Origin: Zygaena filipendulae
Lineage: Eukaryota; Arthropoda; Insecta; Lepidoptera; Zygaenidae
Assembly (NCBI GenBank): GCA_907165275.2
Contig: OU015660.1
Span: 8,806,501-8,870,500 of the forward strand
Direction of reading: 5' to 3'
Length of the DNA stretch: 64,000 nt
Below are positions 9,457 to 21,127 of the stretch, piece after piece. How positions within the stretch are numbered: the stretch's first letter is position 1; each line of letters starts with the position of its first letter. The position numbers and the translations under genes were made by a program. A model generated the notes under the pieces. That model was given only the letters and a program-made list of their open reading frames with translations. It ran no database searches and was not told the origin of the DNA.

Positions 9457-11698
9457 TGGGCATGGAAAAGATTACCTAATGATTAAGGAAAAAAAAAACG
9501 ATTATCTAATGTTTTGTCGTTACATTAGTATTATAATACAAGGTGTGAAGTAAAACGAGGGACGTATTGAAGGAGGGTGTTCAGTATTTGATTCACGTCA
9601 CAAATATCTAAAAAAAAAAAAAATAAGAATAAGTTATTATGCACCGATTATACGCTAAGTGTTATTCAACGCCCCTTTCCTTAGTAGATTTGCAGTATTG
9701 CAGCTGAGACGCAAGCAAATCAAATATGAAGACCCTTCACCCGCGTAAACCCACATATTAGTTTTTTTTTTTATTTATCAGCTTATTTTTAAAATTTATA
9801 ATGGGTATCATTAGTGACATGAAAGCATGAATTACATCCTTTGTTTAACGTTACATCTTGTATAGTCTCCCTGGACTGTAGGTATAAGTTGTAATATGTT
9901 TTTCTTTTGTATTCTATAATAACTGTCTATGCTCTCTATCATTAGATATTCCAAATCACATTATTACTGGTTCAATAGAGAACTCAATGGCTTCAATAGT
10001 AAACTTCAGGGAATAACAATAAACTGTTACGACTATGAAAATGTTGCTAGAAGTAAATCTAATTGAGAATCGATACTAAGCCGACTATAGTTTGAGGCTG
10101 ACAAAGCGTTTTTATCAGTTTTTCTTCCTTCCCCTCCCCTAAAAAGCTAACCTATATCCAATTTCCAGACCTAAATTACTCGCGGCTATAACAAATAGAT
10201 ATTTCCTGTTCCACCCACCTTAATCTCGGAAAAAAGTCTTTGTGCCAGAAAGAAATTATCATTAATTAGGTACTCAGAAATACTTTGTTCTTGTAAATAA
10301 AAAATAGAATAAGTTCACTAGTCAGATATTCGCAAGCTATTACTCCCCACAAACAAATAAACGTTTTCTCTTCATAACAGTTAGGTATTAGAATTTTTGT
10401 ACCTGTTTCAAACGTAGGTATACGTAATATTAAACGTGCTTACATTATCTGTATTATGAGTATGCTCTCTATGGAACAATACGTATTTAAGTTTTTTTTT
10501 TTGTTCAAGCAAAACAGCGGTTCCCAAACAAAAAGAACAATGTGATGAACTTTTTTGCAATTTGTTCAAGAGGAAGATAATTACGCTTCCATTGGTCGTC
10601 GAACTTCGGTAAGTAATGAACAGATCTGTATCGAATGAGTAATAAAACAGATTTCTTTTCCTCAATAGGGATTCATATAAAACATCTGAACGAACATTGA
10701 GGTCCATAGACGAGATGTGTGGGTACTTTAAGAATTATATACAAGCTTAACGGTAAAAGTTTTCTGATCTGAATGCGATGAAGTCTACAACCACTTTATA
10801 AGTACCAATAACACATAATGTATAGGTAAGTGGGTAGGTAGTACTAAATTATCTATTTTATAATGATTAAATTTCAAAATTTGAATTTAAATTTCGTTAA
10901 ATCTTCAAGACTTATTTTGAAACAAGTAAAATTTTAGCTGTTGTAAAACATTTTGTACGTATGTAAATAGGTATCATACTTACCGCAAATGGAAATACAT
11001 AATTGATGATTTAGTATGACCATTTCCATGCAACAGGTAATTCAAATAACGGACCTTTTAATAGAATGTTGCTATTAGGACCCGTGCAATCTTGTTAACT
11101 TATTTATTTAGCCAAATAAAAACAAACACGTAGTAGAGGAGAGAAAAAACACCTTTTAGAATGAGACTTCTAATTATATTAACAGAAAAAAAAAAACAAG
11201 CATTCCAAGATGTTTGTGAGTCCATTTGATGTTTGAAGATCCTTTAGGTTTCGGTTTAATTAAAAAATAATTGAAAAGGATAGGAGCTCTCAAAGAGAGT
11301 GCTTGTACTGTGACTTGTGACCTCTATCTTTACATACCTACATATAAATTGTAACTAATGGTACGTCTATACATTGATGATATCATGGACCAATAAAACT
11401 TGTTTAATTGGTCCATGATAATATGAAAGACTGACGTCGCTTATTAGACATAATCTGGTGGTGACGAATATTATTATACTGAGCTACATTCTTTTGCTCG
11501 GGAAAAAAGCAATTTCTTTGTGTCCGTCTGTTTATATGTTTGTCTGAGCATCACATCTATCGGAAATTCAGAATAGATTGAGGCGAGGTCTTTGCAGTTT
11601 CTTATTTATATTATCAATAAAATCTTGGATTTCCATCGTAATCGGTTCACAGAAAGAGTATAGTTAAGATGGTTTGAAACTTAAAGAATAAAGTATAA
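9457..11698. other. Non-coding AT-rich stretch
   Basis: No gene recognised. It holds homopolymer runs and a 14-bp inverted repeat at 11381-11420. The 99-residue open frame at 10408-10707 (- strand) has no recognisable motif and the base composition of its surroundings. Confidence 0.5.
11381..11420. repeat. 14-bp perfect inverted repeat, 12-nt loop
   Basis: TATCATGGACCAAT and ATTGGTCCATGATA face each other. The stem is too short for a typical pre-miRNA. No function assigned. Confidence 0.6.
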
Positions 11699-11900
11699 TC
11701 CCTACTAATATTACAAATGAAAAATTAACTCCTCTGTCTGTATATCTATTACGCTTTCACGCCTTAATAACTCAACAAATCATCATGAAATTTTGCATTT
11801 TCGTTATCAGGGGTACAGAGAAGGATATAGGGTACTTTTATCCCGGCATTCCCGCGGGAAGTTCTAAATTAACGCGAGTGAAACCGCGGCAAACAGTTAG
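11699..11900 (+). mobile_element. Lep1-type Helitron
   Basis: Starts TCCCTACTAATATTACAAATG and ends with the terminal hairpin region (GCGAGTGAAACCGCGG) and CAGTTAG before T. This fits the Helitron rule of a 5' TC and a 3' CTRR preceded by a hairpin. The middle carries ACGCTTTCACGCCTTAA and GGGTACTTTTATCCCGG, shared by most copies here. Confidence 0.8.
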
Positions 11901-12211
11901 TAATATACGTCATTGTCGTGCCTACCTAAAGTTGTTTGCGCACTTATAAAAATCATGCAGTCGGATCCGTTGGCAGCAAGTAGTTAAAAATAAGTTCACG
12001 TTATGTTCGTTAAAATTTGTCGCATCGTTTGACACTTAAATGTGGATCAAACGAGTTCTGAATAGGTATGTGCACGAGTTTATGGCCGTCTTGCTCATAG
12101 TAGGTATGTATTATTTAAAACATATAGGTACGTAACTTTTTGGCTAGAGAGGTTTTGATATTGTATAGGTAAAGTAACAAAAGTATAGGTAGGTTTTTTC
12201 ACAAATGTAAT

Positions 12212-12480
12212 GGGCATGATGACAAGGTAAGAAAATCAATATGCTATTTAGTCCGTCAGTTAGATAGAAAAGAAATAATAGACACGTATTTTTTTTATTT
12301 TTTCGAGTTATTGAAAAAAATCTTAGATAAAACGCATTTAAGTTTAGGAGTGGGAGGTCGCGACGTCATAACGTCACACATGGCGTCACACGGAATTTCA
12401 ACTCAATGTATCGCCGTTATTTTTACGCATCTTTCAATTAAATTTTGACGCGTCAAGAATCAAATTGTAAGTTAAGCAAA
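12212..12480. mobile_element. MITE of the TTAGTCCGTC family, right end degraded
   Basis: It opens with GGGCATGATGAC and TTTAGTCCGTC and contains the block GTTTAGGAGTGGGAGGTCGCGACGTCA and TTTCAACTCAATGTATCGCC. Both blocks are shared with 59208-59531 and 60008-60321. The right terminal repeat is not recognisable. Confidence 0.65.
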
Positions 12481-12837
12481 ATTTATTTTTAGATTGTTTT
12501 GCGATCTTCTATTGTTATTTTATAAAATCTGAATATATCTCCGTTCGTTCCGTAAATGTAAGCGAAAGAAGGCACCCACTACGACAAAGTACCTACATGT
12601 TCAATTAGTTCATGTCGTGGCTAACCAGATAATAAAGCTTAAATTAAAAGTTTGGCTGGGATCACTTGTATAGTAAGTGTGTGTAAATATCATATTTATT
12701 TATTCATTCATTCGTATTTACTATATGTCATAAAATTTCTTATACAGATCAAAGCATTACAAATTTAACTATTAAATTTTGCATACTACCTACACGTTGT
12801 CAAGGGTAGGTACAGAAAAAATATAGAGTAGTAAGTA

Positions 12838-12903
12838 GTTTTATCTCGGGATACCCGTGGGATCTCCGAAACTGACGCCGGTATAGCCGCGGGGAACATC
12901 TCG
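12838..12903 (+). mobile_element. Helitron 3' end fragment
   Basis: TTTTATCTCGGGATACCCG, GATCTCCGAAACTGACG and CCGCGGGGAACATCTCG match the common 3' module with a decayed CTAG tip. The 5' part is absent. Confidence 0.55.
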
Positions 12904-13505
12904 TAATGTTCTAAGTGAGAAGTGAACATTTTATTTTCATCAATGTCAAAGAGAAAATAGCTTAATTAAAAAACGTAAAATAAGTTAATCTTCAATGAAA
13001 TAAGCTTTGAACAGTTTGAGCTGATTCGTGTGACCGTGTGCTTCGGACGATGGAACTTTTTTAATAAAAATCCGTTACGTGTACCCTCCTTTACCCTGTC
13101 GGGTATAAATTTTGATAGAGAATACCTCCTCCGAGTATTTGCGTCTGCAAATAATTTATCCGGGCTTCGAGAGTGTTGGGAAAGACAAAAGGCTGGAGAT
13201 AATTAAATGGCTAAAGGTAAAGAGTTTACGACATAAGTAAGAACTTTAAATGAATTTTAGAACAGGGTGACCGTTAAGCGTTAAAGAAGGCTTAACGTAA
13301 TTTTAAAGAGACTTAAATGCGTAGGAACCTATGTTAAAGGCTTTATTTATTTAGGTGCGAAGATGTAAGTATCATACATAGAAATAAAATTGCCATAACT
13401 TATTTGCCTAAATACCTACAGCTGCAGTGCGTCGGGTAATGTTGGCCGCGGCCGGAGTGCCTGATTATTTCGCAATTATTGGATCTCGGGTTGCGGCCTT
13501 TTGGG

Positions 13506-14143
13506 CAATAGGGTACTTGCATGAAATTCATACTAAGAAATTGTGTCAATATTTCAAAAATAGAGCCTTAGAAAAGCGTTATCGTGAAAGATTTACTAAA
13601 AAATTTTCAATAGTTTCCAAAATATTCAACTTTTAATTTTGTGAAACGGAACGTTGCAACGAAACACCAATCACAGCCAAGCTTAACACATGACGTCACT
13701 TTTATTTTTTTAGGAAACATTTACCTCTTTCAGAGAAGGCAAAAGAAACTAAGTGCATACAGTCAACGCATATTTTCCATTTTCTGAAGTTTTTTACTTT
13801 AAAATGCATCGGTAACATGCATTTCGATTCTTTACTGGAACTTTTGGAAGTAAATCGACACAGTTCAACCTTAATTTCGCTTTTGGATATTGAAGTTATC
13901 TGTCTGTCAGTGTCACATGACCCTGTCAATTCGACAGTGACATTTCTATCACAGATTAATAAGGCGTAATTTTGAACAAGTGACGTCATTCCGCGTTTCG
14001 GCGGTAAGGTTTAAAGTAGGAACTTTGAAACGCTCTATTTCATTAATTTATGCATATATTTTTTTTATTTTTCTTGCTTTGTTTAAGTAGGCCATATATC
14101 TTTAAAATAGACTGAAAAAAAAAATTCATGCAAGTACCCTATT
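13506..14143. mobile_element. DNA element with 22-bp terminal inverted repeats
   Basis: CAATAGGGTACTTGCATGAA at the left and its reverse complement at about 14122-14143 bound a 640-bp segment. A second inner pair (AATAGAGC / GCTCTATT) also faces inward. Two perfect TGACGTCA palindromes lie inside, at 13691 and 13981. No transposase is encoded. The 69-residue frame 13427-13636 crosses its left edge and is probably not a gene. Confidence 0.6.
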
Positions 14144-15256
14144 GTAAGAACGAGTAAGCGCTGAGTACCCTGATAATCCCATAGTCAAGTAGTGGCTTGC
14201 CCCACATCGTGGCAGTAATCAAAAATAGTTGGTGCCTACTGAGGGCTATATTTTATTTTATTTTTCTCTTTTAATAAGGTAGGTACGCATACTATTATTT
14301 ATGTTTTAAAATTTTGTTGTTTTTGTATGGGAAAAAACTCCTGAAAATAAATGATTAATATTAAGTTTGGGTATAATATATAGACTGTTTTTCTTACCAT
14401 TATAGAATGTTAGAGACAGGGATAAATGGCTGTTAATTCTATTTTTATGTAAAATAATTTTAAATAATAGTTCCTATGTATATATAATAATAACTCTCAA
14501 GATATAAAAGCTCACGTTAATTCCATAACAATAAAGTTTACTGTTAAACTGTACAAGAGAAAGTCACCAAAAACTTTGTTTGAAATTGATTATGAAATTT
14601 CTATTAATGTTATAAATTAAATTTTGATCAAACTTACTAATTAGCCTCGAACAAGCTTAAAGCGATATGATGTAAGAGTTCTCATTAATTAATTTAACGG
14701 AAAGAAAGAAAAAAATGTTTACGGCTTTTACCCAGTTATTTAATTCAATAAAGTTTAATTGAGGATTTAAGAGTTATGAAGCCCTTTTATCATATTTATA
14801 AAAAGATTATGTTTTAGAATTTTTGCATAAAAAAATTAAAATTGGAATTGAAACAAAAAAACTCATTCATGTTGAAAATATTCAAACAAAATTTAAAGCA
14901 CCTTTGCTTCAACAAGAATTACTGAGAAGAGACTGAACTTGCAGAAGAAACTTTGTAATAAAACTTACTTAATTTTATACAAGTGTTAATATAAATTATA
15001 TAAAATTGACTCTAATGGACGTATCTACCGTAGAAGTTAGTAATTCTGTATGAAACTCTAGTCTAAGTTCGCGTCCCATGTTGTTTAAAGATACATCTTC
15101 GTTTGAATTTTATCATGAATGCATGCACTTTATTCCCTCGAGGGCATTGAACCAACTTTATGAAGTGCACATATACGAACTTACCAAAGTTTATGAATAT
15201 TTTATTAAGCGCAGTAACATTCCCACATGAATGCATTGATGTTAGACTAGTGAACC
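14144..15256. other. Non-coding AT-rich stretch
   Basis: I see no gene, RNA or clear repeat apart from short A/T tracts. Confidence 0.5.
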
Positions 15257-15465
15257 TTACTTATAATAAAATGGGAAAGTGTGTTTTCGCTTTTTGTTTG
15301 TTTATTAAACTTCCACGCCTTAACGGCTCAACCGATCATCATAAAATTTTCCATACACGTTGTCAGGTCAGGGCTACAGAGAAGGACTTAGGGTACTTAT
15401 AGCCCGGAATTCCCCTGGGAACTCCGAAATTAACGTAGTCAAGGTGAAACCACCGGAAAAGCTAG
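15257..15465 (+). mobile_element. Lep1-type Helitron, first of a head-to-tail pair
   Basis: Contains CCACGCCTTAACGGCTCAAC, GGGTACTTATAGCCCGGAATT and ends AAGCTAG. The next copy starts on the following base. The 80-residue open frame running through it is repeat sequence, not a gene. Confidence 0.75.
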
Positions 15466-15640
15466 TCCTTAATATTATAAACGCGAATTTGAGTTTATTT
15501 GTATGTTACGCTTCCACGCCATAACTAGTAAATCAATCATTATGAAATTCAGAGAGAGAGAGAGAGAGGAAGTACAAAGAAGGACATAGGTACTTTTTTC
15601 CAGAGATTCCCACGAGAATTCCGAAACTAATGGAAAATTT
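15466..15640 (+). mobile_element. Lep1-type Helitron, second of a head-to-tail pair, 3' end lost
   Basis: Starts TCCTTAATATTATAAACGCG directly after the CTAG of the preceding copy. It continues through ACGCTTCCACGCCATAA and AATTCCGAAACTAATG, then departs from the family before the hairpin. An (AG)n microsatellite lies at about 15551-15568. Confidence 0.7.
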
Positions 15641-15734
15641 GGATGGCTTAACTCATGGGCCATGGCTGACTTTGGAGGGAATTTCAGTAGATATTTCTCG
15701 CGGTACCTACGGCCACTTTTTTTTAATACCTTAT

Positions 15735-15889
15735 ATAGCCGTTTTCTCTGATTTCACCCGCGTTCATTTTGGAGCTCCCTAGAGAATTTCACAATAAAAG
15801 CATCCCTGTATCTTTTTCTCTGCACCCCTGACAACGTGTCTGCAAAATTTCATAATAATCAGTTGAGTAATAAATAATAATAATATACA
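15735..15889 (-). mobile_element. Lep1-type Helitron fragment, - strand
   Basis: On the + strand TTTCACCCGCGTTCATTTTGG, CTGCACCCCTGACAACGTG and CAAAATTTCATAATAATCAG match the 3' half of the family in reverse. The 5' end is replaced by the adjoining SINE. Confidence 0.65.
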
Positions 15890-16130
15890 TCACAACACAC
15901 AGATCTATTAGATCCCACACTAAGCTATAAGCTTGTGTCGTGGAAACCAAGCAAACGTGGTATATACTACATAGAATTACATTATATATTATACTATAGA
16001 TATATAAACACACCCAGATTGGAAAGTGGCACCCTGTGTTCATCACACAAAGTGCACCCCCACCGGGAATCGAACCCGGAACCTCTTGATTAGCGGGCAG
16101 GCATGGTGACCTAATACGCCAATCGGGTTG
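15890..16130 (-). mobile_element. tRNA-derived SINE
   Basis: On the - strand a tRNA-like head carries a B box (GGTTCGATTCC, 16066-16076) inside CCGGGTTCGATTCCCGGTGG. It is followed by a body with GTGTGATGAACACAGGG and a tail with ACAAGCTTATAGCTTAGTGTG. The head does not fold as a full tRNA (no matching acceptor stem), so this is a polymerase III retroposon rather than a tRNA gene. Confidence 0.7.
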
Positions 16131-16466
16131 TAAACAAACTCACATTCGCATAAGGAATATAAAATGCTAATATTGTTTCATATATTTTATTAAAAGCAGC
16201 TTTAAGATTTTTCCTTCTTTAATCAATTAACTTCAATTAACGTTGGTTGAGCTTGCTCATCCTTTCAGTCCTCAGTCAGTCATCTGTGGCTAACCGGTAC
16301 AGTTACTACGTTAGATTTATAGAGTTTTCATACTAGATTTACGAGCGCCATGCGTTATTCACTATCTGCGGCACAATCGAATTTACTATTCATTTTCGCT
16401 CACTGCTGTACCTATGCGAATAAATACCTAAATAGTTTATGGCAGCAGATGCGCTGTTTCTGGATA

Positions 16467-16661
16467 TCCTACCTAATATTGTAAATGCGAAAGGGAGTTT
16501 GTATGTTTGTTACGCTTTCACAGCTTAACGGCTCAACCGATCACCATGAATTTTTTCATACACCTAGTCAGGGGTACAGAGAAGGATATAGACTACTTCT
16601 CATTCTGGAATTCCCGCGGGAATTCCAAAATTCCCGCTTGTGAAACCGAGGAAACAACTAG
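16467..16661 (+). mobile_element. Lep1-type Helitron
   Basis: Starts TCCTACCTAATATTGTAAATG and ends GAAACAACTAG before T. The central ACGGCTCAACCGATCACCATG block and TTCCCGCGGGAATTCC palindrome are intact. The final hairpin is weakened (CCGCTTGTGAAACCGAGG). Confidence 0.8.
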
Positions 16662-18204
16662 TGATAAGATAAAATTCAGTTAGTTATGATCAATGACAAA
16701 AACCTAAAATCTAATTTCATAAAGCATAATATCTAGACTCACTGGTTCTAAATAAATAAAGCAGCTGTTAAAACACCTGTTTTAAGAGTTCCTTATTTTA
16801 GATATTATTTGTATTTTAAGTACTTTTACCTACTTCGTGATGGCTTACCGCAACTTAGGTTAAGTACCTACTAGGGATTTGAAAAAAGAACCGATTTTTA
16901 TATGAAGAACGATTTTTATGTTATAATAATCGACTTTTAATACCTAATGGATTTTTTATTATTCGATGTTTTTATTTCGTCATTAATTGAATTTTTGTAA
17001 GTGTAAGAGGGTACAGACCTCCATATAAACATGAAACAAAGCAATGGCATCGCGCAAAAACGCCACCCCAGTTCAATATCTTTAAGATGTAGGTAGTAAA
17101 GGTCAGTGGATCAAAAGGGTCGGGTGGCTCTCCAATCGTTTACTGTAATTTCTCCAACGACGATAAGAAATCTCTTCGGAGACGCTTGGGATATTTAGAC
17201 ATTTTCTGTAGGGACAACAAAAGTTCGCATGTGGTTGATATCTCATTTATTCAATCGAAGCGTATTGCCTCTTAATTCATTATGCATACCGCTGGGAACT
17301 GGAATGACTTGCCGGAGTTTCCTCAATGCTGTGATTGAAAGTTCTACGAAAATAGGCAGAATTTTAAGTAGTCATGGTCATTAGTTTCATCATCACTGAG
17401 GAGCTCCATAGAGTTAGACCTAAAGAAGTTCTGGTTGGTGTAAAGAGTACCTATCATAATTTTGACATGAAATAATCGTTAAAATTGTCTCATTAGATTC
17501 AGAGTGAATCGCCTATCCAAATAAACAAACTAGAAAGTATAGATTATTACGTTGTAACTTTTGTTACTCTCTAAAAAAGGATTTATTCATTTATTTATTT
17601 AAAAGTTACACCAACATAGTAAACACTAACACTTAACTACAGTAAAAAAATTGGTATCGATTAATAGGGCAAGTGTTAGTATAGTGACTAACAGGTGCAA
17701 ACTGTATGCGATTTACAAATAAAATTTATACTATTTGAACATCAAATTAAGAAAATAAAAAGTATTGAGTCCAAGCTTAGTCGAAATAAAAATACAAAAA
17801 TAAAATAAAGGATAAAGTTTTAGCAAGAATAAACAACAACATAAAATAATAAAGAAGAGGCGGCAAAATAAAAAAATAACTTCCATACTATCTGCGTCGA
17901 ATTTAAAACAAACATCTTATTCGACTTACAAATTCACAATCAACATTGGATACGAAAAAAAAACTTTAAAAACCATTCGCATTCTAGAGGTGAAAATTGA
18001 AAATTTAAAAAGAAAATACCCGGGGAACTCAATTCTGGGTTGAGAGGGAAGGAATCAATTAGTGAAGTTCGGCGCAGCATCGTATCCCGCCACGGCAATA
18101 TGTTTTGATTTCCTTGTCCTGTCTCCGTGCAGAGTACCTACCGCTGTAACGGTAACATTTGAAAAATATTGTGTTGAAATTGAGAGATTTTTATTTATAA
18201 AATC
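16662..18204. other. Non-coding stretch
   Basis: No gene recognised. 17580-17730 begins with TTTATTTATTTA and may be another retroposon tail. The remainder is AT-rich with no codon structure. Confidence 0.5.
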
Positions 18205-18400
18205 TATGTTAATGTTATAAAAGGTAAAGAATTAATTTTTTGTAAATTTGTTTGTAGTGGATAAACTCAAAAACTGCTTAAGTGATTTCAAAAACTATTT
18301 CACATTTAGGAAGCTAAGTATTTCTGAGTGACACAGACTACTTTTTATCCCGGAATATAGGAAACTCCAAAATTAATGCGAGTGAAGTCGTGGAGGATCA
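18205..18400 (+). mobile_element. Degraded Lep1-type Helitron
   Basis: TCTATGTTAATGTTATAAAAG at the start and CTACTTTTTATCCCGGAAT with AATTAATGCGAGTGAAG near the end follow the family order. The hairpin and CTAG are lost. Confidence 0.5.
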
Positions 18401-18979
18401 ATTATTATTATATAGTAACGCCAAAGCGTTGCACGTTCGTCAAATCATTTCGCATCACCATAGAAAATACTAGCTAGACGGATTTGAATGAGACTTTGTA
18501 TTAGAAGCTTGTTTTGCACACAGTCTCAGGGAAAAGCTACGTATATTTAAAAAAAATATTACGTAGGAAACGGATTAAATACTAAAATATTAAATCCTGT
18601 ATTTGTTCCTCGTATTGTTGACTGTACAATGTACAATGGCTACAATACTAAAAACTACCTCTAAAAAGTACCAAAGTTTTCTTCTTTTGAAATATAAAGA
18701 ATTTTTATTCGTGTTCATCGTATTGGAAAAGTTGCCTACACAGCTTCCAAGACGAAGACAATAATAGAGACAGAAAAAGTAAAAGAATATAGAGCATTTC
18801 TTTTAATACCTACGTCTTTTTCTCACATAGGTAATTTATGCTCTATGATTTTTAAAAGCAAAAAAAACGCACGTATCTAAATTATGTTTTATGCATAAAA
18901 TCGGTAAAAAACTAAATATAATCTTACATCTGTTCCTTTTATGTATAAGTACTCAAGAAACACGGTGTAGATATCCAAA

Positions 18980-19294
18980 ATTTACACATCCTATTTCCAA
19001 TATTGTTCAAACATTCTCACGTTCAAATTCCCAAGCGTGTAACGGAGCGTGCCAGAAGTTTTCGTGCAGTCTGGCCAAAGCGTAGCTCTCGATCGGACGT
19101 CTACGCCGTAGTGGTTCGCCCCGCGTATCACTGCTACGTAGACGTGATTTCGTAAGCAATTGAATTTGAAAAAACCTCGACTCAGCATCAACGATTGGCG
19201 CGTAGTGAAATGTTTAAATTCGGTGAGGTTTTTTTTTGGGCCGTCCCGAGTGATCTTTGATTTTATTTACGCAGCTTTTTCTCTTTTGAATTGA
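18980..19294 (+). promoter_or_regulatory. AT-poor patch ending in a strong splice donor (possible untranslated exon)
   Basis: Around 19010-19200 the base composition rises well above its surroundings, with several CG dinucleotides. An imperfect 17-bp hairpin (ACGTCTACG...CGTAGACGT) spans about 19098-19147. The donor-like GTAAGTAAAG starts at 19295. It could be a promoter and first untranslated exon of the CUB gene or an unrecognised repeat; the sequence does not decide. Confidence 0.2.
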
Positions 19295-19788
19295 TGTAAG
19301 TAAAGAAGTATTTTTATTTTGTCTAAATATTTTATTTTTTAAGGAACTGCAGATTCTAAATGACTAATGAATATAGGGGAGAAAATAAAAAGTGAAGTTA
19401 AATACTTACGATGTTAATCGAATACAGCTCATAAATATGCAGTTAACTAGTTTTGCCGTTGAATTTAGGAACTCTAGATAAAAAGTATATTTTATACTGA
19501 CTGAGAATTTAACCTATCCAAATGATAAGATTCATTATATAAATCAGATCAAAAGTTAATCATGGAAATAACCAGTAAACAGATAAAAATGCCAAAGTAA
19601 AAAATAAAAATGTTTCAACTTACCAACTTTTGTTAACACAAATTAAAGTATTCATATTTAGTATAAGTTTTGTACATAGTATGATTATCATTATGTTTGC
19701 TTAGTTTGCACGATAAAGCTTTTATTGATGAAAGAAGGAAAGTTAAAAACGTATTGTACCTATTATACGTATAATCGCCCGATAATCA

Positions 19789-20010
19789 ATTCATTATGAC
19801 CAACAATATTCCTTGCTTATAACGTGCTTCCCAAAACACAATAACAAAAGCTCCAAACATCAAACATTAGAAATTAATATTCTTTATGCTACAAGACACG
19901 CTGTAACTGTATTTTTTTTTAAGTTAAACTTATTTGAGCATCAGGGAAAAACAACTTTTGTGGCGCTTTATCTTATCGCGGCATCTATTGTTCATAGTGA
20001 ATGAGGGCCC
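19789..20010. mobile_element. MITE, copy of the GGGCC...TTCACTATGACC family
   Basis: Shares TTATGACCAACAATATTCCTTG, TTAGAAATTAATATTCTTTATG and GTTCATAGTGAATGAGGGCCC with the better copy at 52234-52460. The left terminal repeat is shortened. The 63-residue open frame inside is repeat sequence. Confidence 0.65.
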
Positions 20011-20039
20011 AGGATGAATTAACTTTTATTGGCATGTTT

Positions 20040-20276
20040 CATCGACCACACAGCCCATAGACGCCTAATGTTTGATTTTGCGTATTGAATGCATTCTGGC
20101 AACTAGCTGAGGTAAGAGAAGCGGGGTTGCAACGCCGTGATTGGTTAATTCAAGGCCACACGCGCTAGTTACACGCCGTGATTGGCTAATTCACATTTAT
20201 ATCGGAACTATAAGTCAGATGTGTTGACAGGAGCCATTCGCCTGTTATTAGGCGTCTATGGGCTGTGTGGTCGATG
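20040..20276. mobile_element. MITE with perfect 30-bp terminal repeats and 8-bp target duplication
   Basis: CATCGACCACACAGCCCATA and ten more bases at 20040-20069 are exactly mirrored at 20247-20276. Both flanks carry GCATGTTT, a perfect 8-bp target duplication. It is 237 bp and non-coding. An inner direct repeat ACGCCGTGATTGG(T/C)TAATTCA occurs twice. 8-bp duplications are made by hAT and P-type transposases, so it is probably mobilised by one of these. Confidence 0.85.
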
Positions 20277-20405
20277 GCATGTTTGGACGTTGGTATGACT
20301 TGCAAATCGGCGCCGAACCCTAGTAATGGCTTCATTTTGGCGCGCCGTAGATTGATTTGTCGAAATACCTACCGGAATCCATCATCAAATATATTAAAAA
20401 TGCAA

Positions 20406-20687
20406 TCTTTACTATTATAAATGCAAAAGCGAGTTTGTTTATTGGTTTGTTACGCTTTCACGCCTTAACGGCTCAACAGATCATTATAAAATTTTGCATA
20501 CACGTTGTCAAGGGGCAAGGACATAGGACACTTTTTATCCCGGAATTCCCGCGAGAACTCCGAAATTAATGTGGGTGAAATTGCATTAAATTTAGCATAC
20601 TATTGCATTTGTCAGTCCGGTTCTTTTTCCGGAATACCCGTGAGATCTCCGAATTTAACGCAGGTTTAATCGTGGAAAACAGCTATT
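20406..20687 (+). mobile_element. Lep1-type Helitron copy plus a second 3' end fragment
   Basis: The first part starts TCTTTACTATTATAAATGC, runs through ACGCTTTCACGCCTTAACGG and TTTTATCCCGGAATTCCCGC, and loses its tip near 20585. A second 3' module (TTTTCCGGAATACCCG... GGAAAACAGCTA) lies at 20625-20687. Confidence 0.65.
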
Positions 20688-20699
20688 ATAGGTAAAGTT

Positions 20700-21127
20700 T
20701 CTAGAGTCCAGGTACTACGCCGCCAGTCGGACGTTCGGACCCCGGCCCCGGTTCATATGATTCTTCCTACTCGATTTGTGTCTATATTGGTCCAAACTAC
20801 TGATAGCTGAACGCCACTCATAATGAGAGCAGCCAACGCGAACCAATCAATAATAATCGTTGCGAAAACCATCAATTAACCAATAAACGCCATGACGCCG
20901 TGACGGAAAATTTCAACTAGCCCTCATCAGTACCGTGCGATAAAGAACTTCGTTTTAAAAAGAAAAGTGGTAGGTCTTGCCTCTCGCCAGCAGTCACGCA
21001 AAGATTTGACTTATCTCCCTTTCTGACAAGGAAAATTAGAAAGAGATACAACGCCCAGGCCCAGACATATAAGGTGTCATTAATGCGACACTCTTCACCA
21101 GGTATTTTCTCGCCGAACTTTCTTTGA
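20700..21127 (+). promoter_or_regulatory. Candidate promoter and untranslated first exon of the CUB gene
   Basis: A non-repetitive, AT-poor block with two CCAAT boxes (about 20842 and 20879), a CAGTCACGC initiator-like site near 20991, and a strong donor A|GTAAGT at 21127/21128. It is 2.8 kb upstream of the acceptor of the start-codon exon, which itself demands an upstream untranslated exon. This fit is positional only. Confidence 0.25.

Noticed and set aside
13427..13636. 69-residue frame MRRVMLAAAGVPDYF... with a signal-like start
   Set aside because: It runs across the left end of an inverted-repeat element and has no donor in a usable phase.
16062..16130. tRNA gene on the - strand (GGTTCGATTCC box)
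   Set aside because: No acceptor stem pairs with the 5' end, and the sequence continues into a SINE body and tail.
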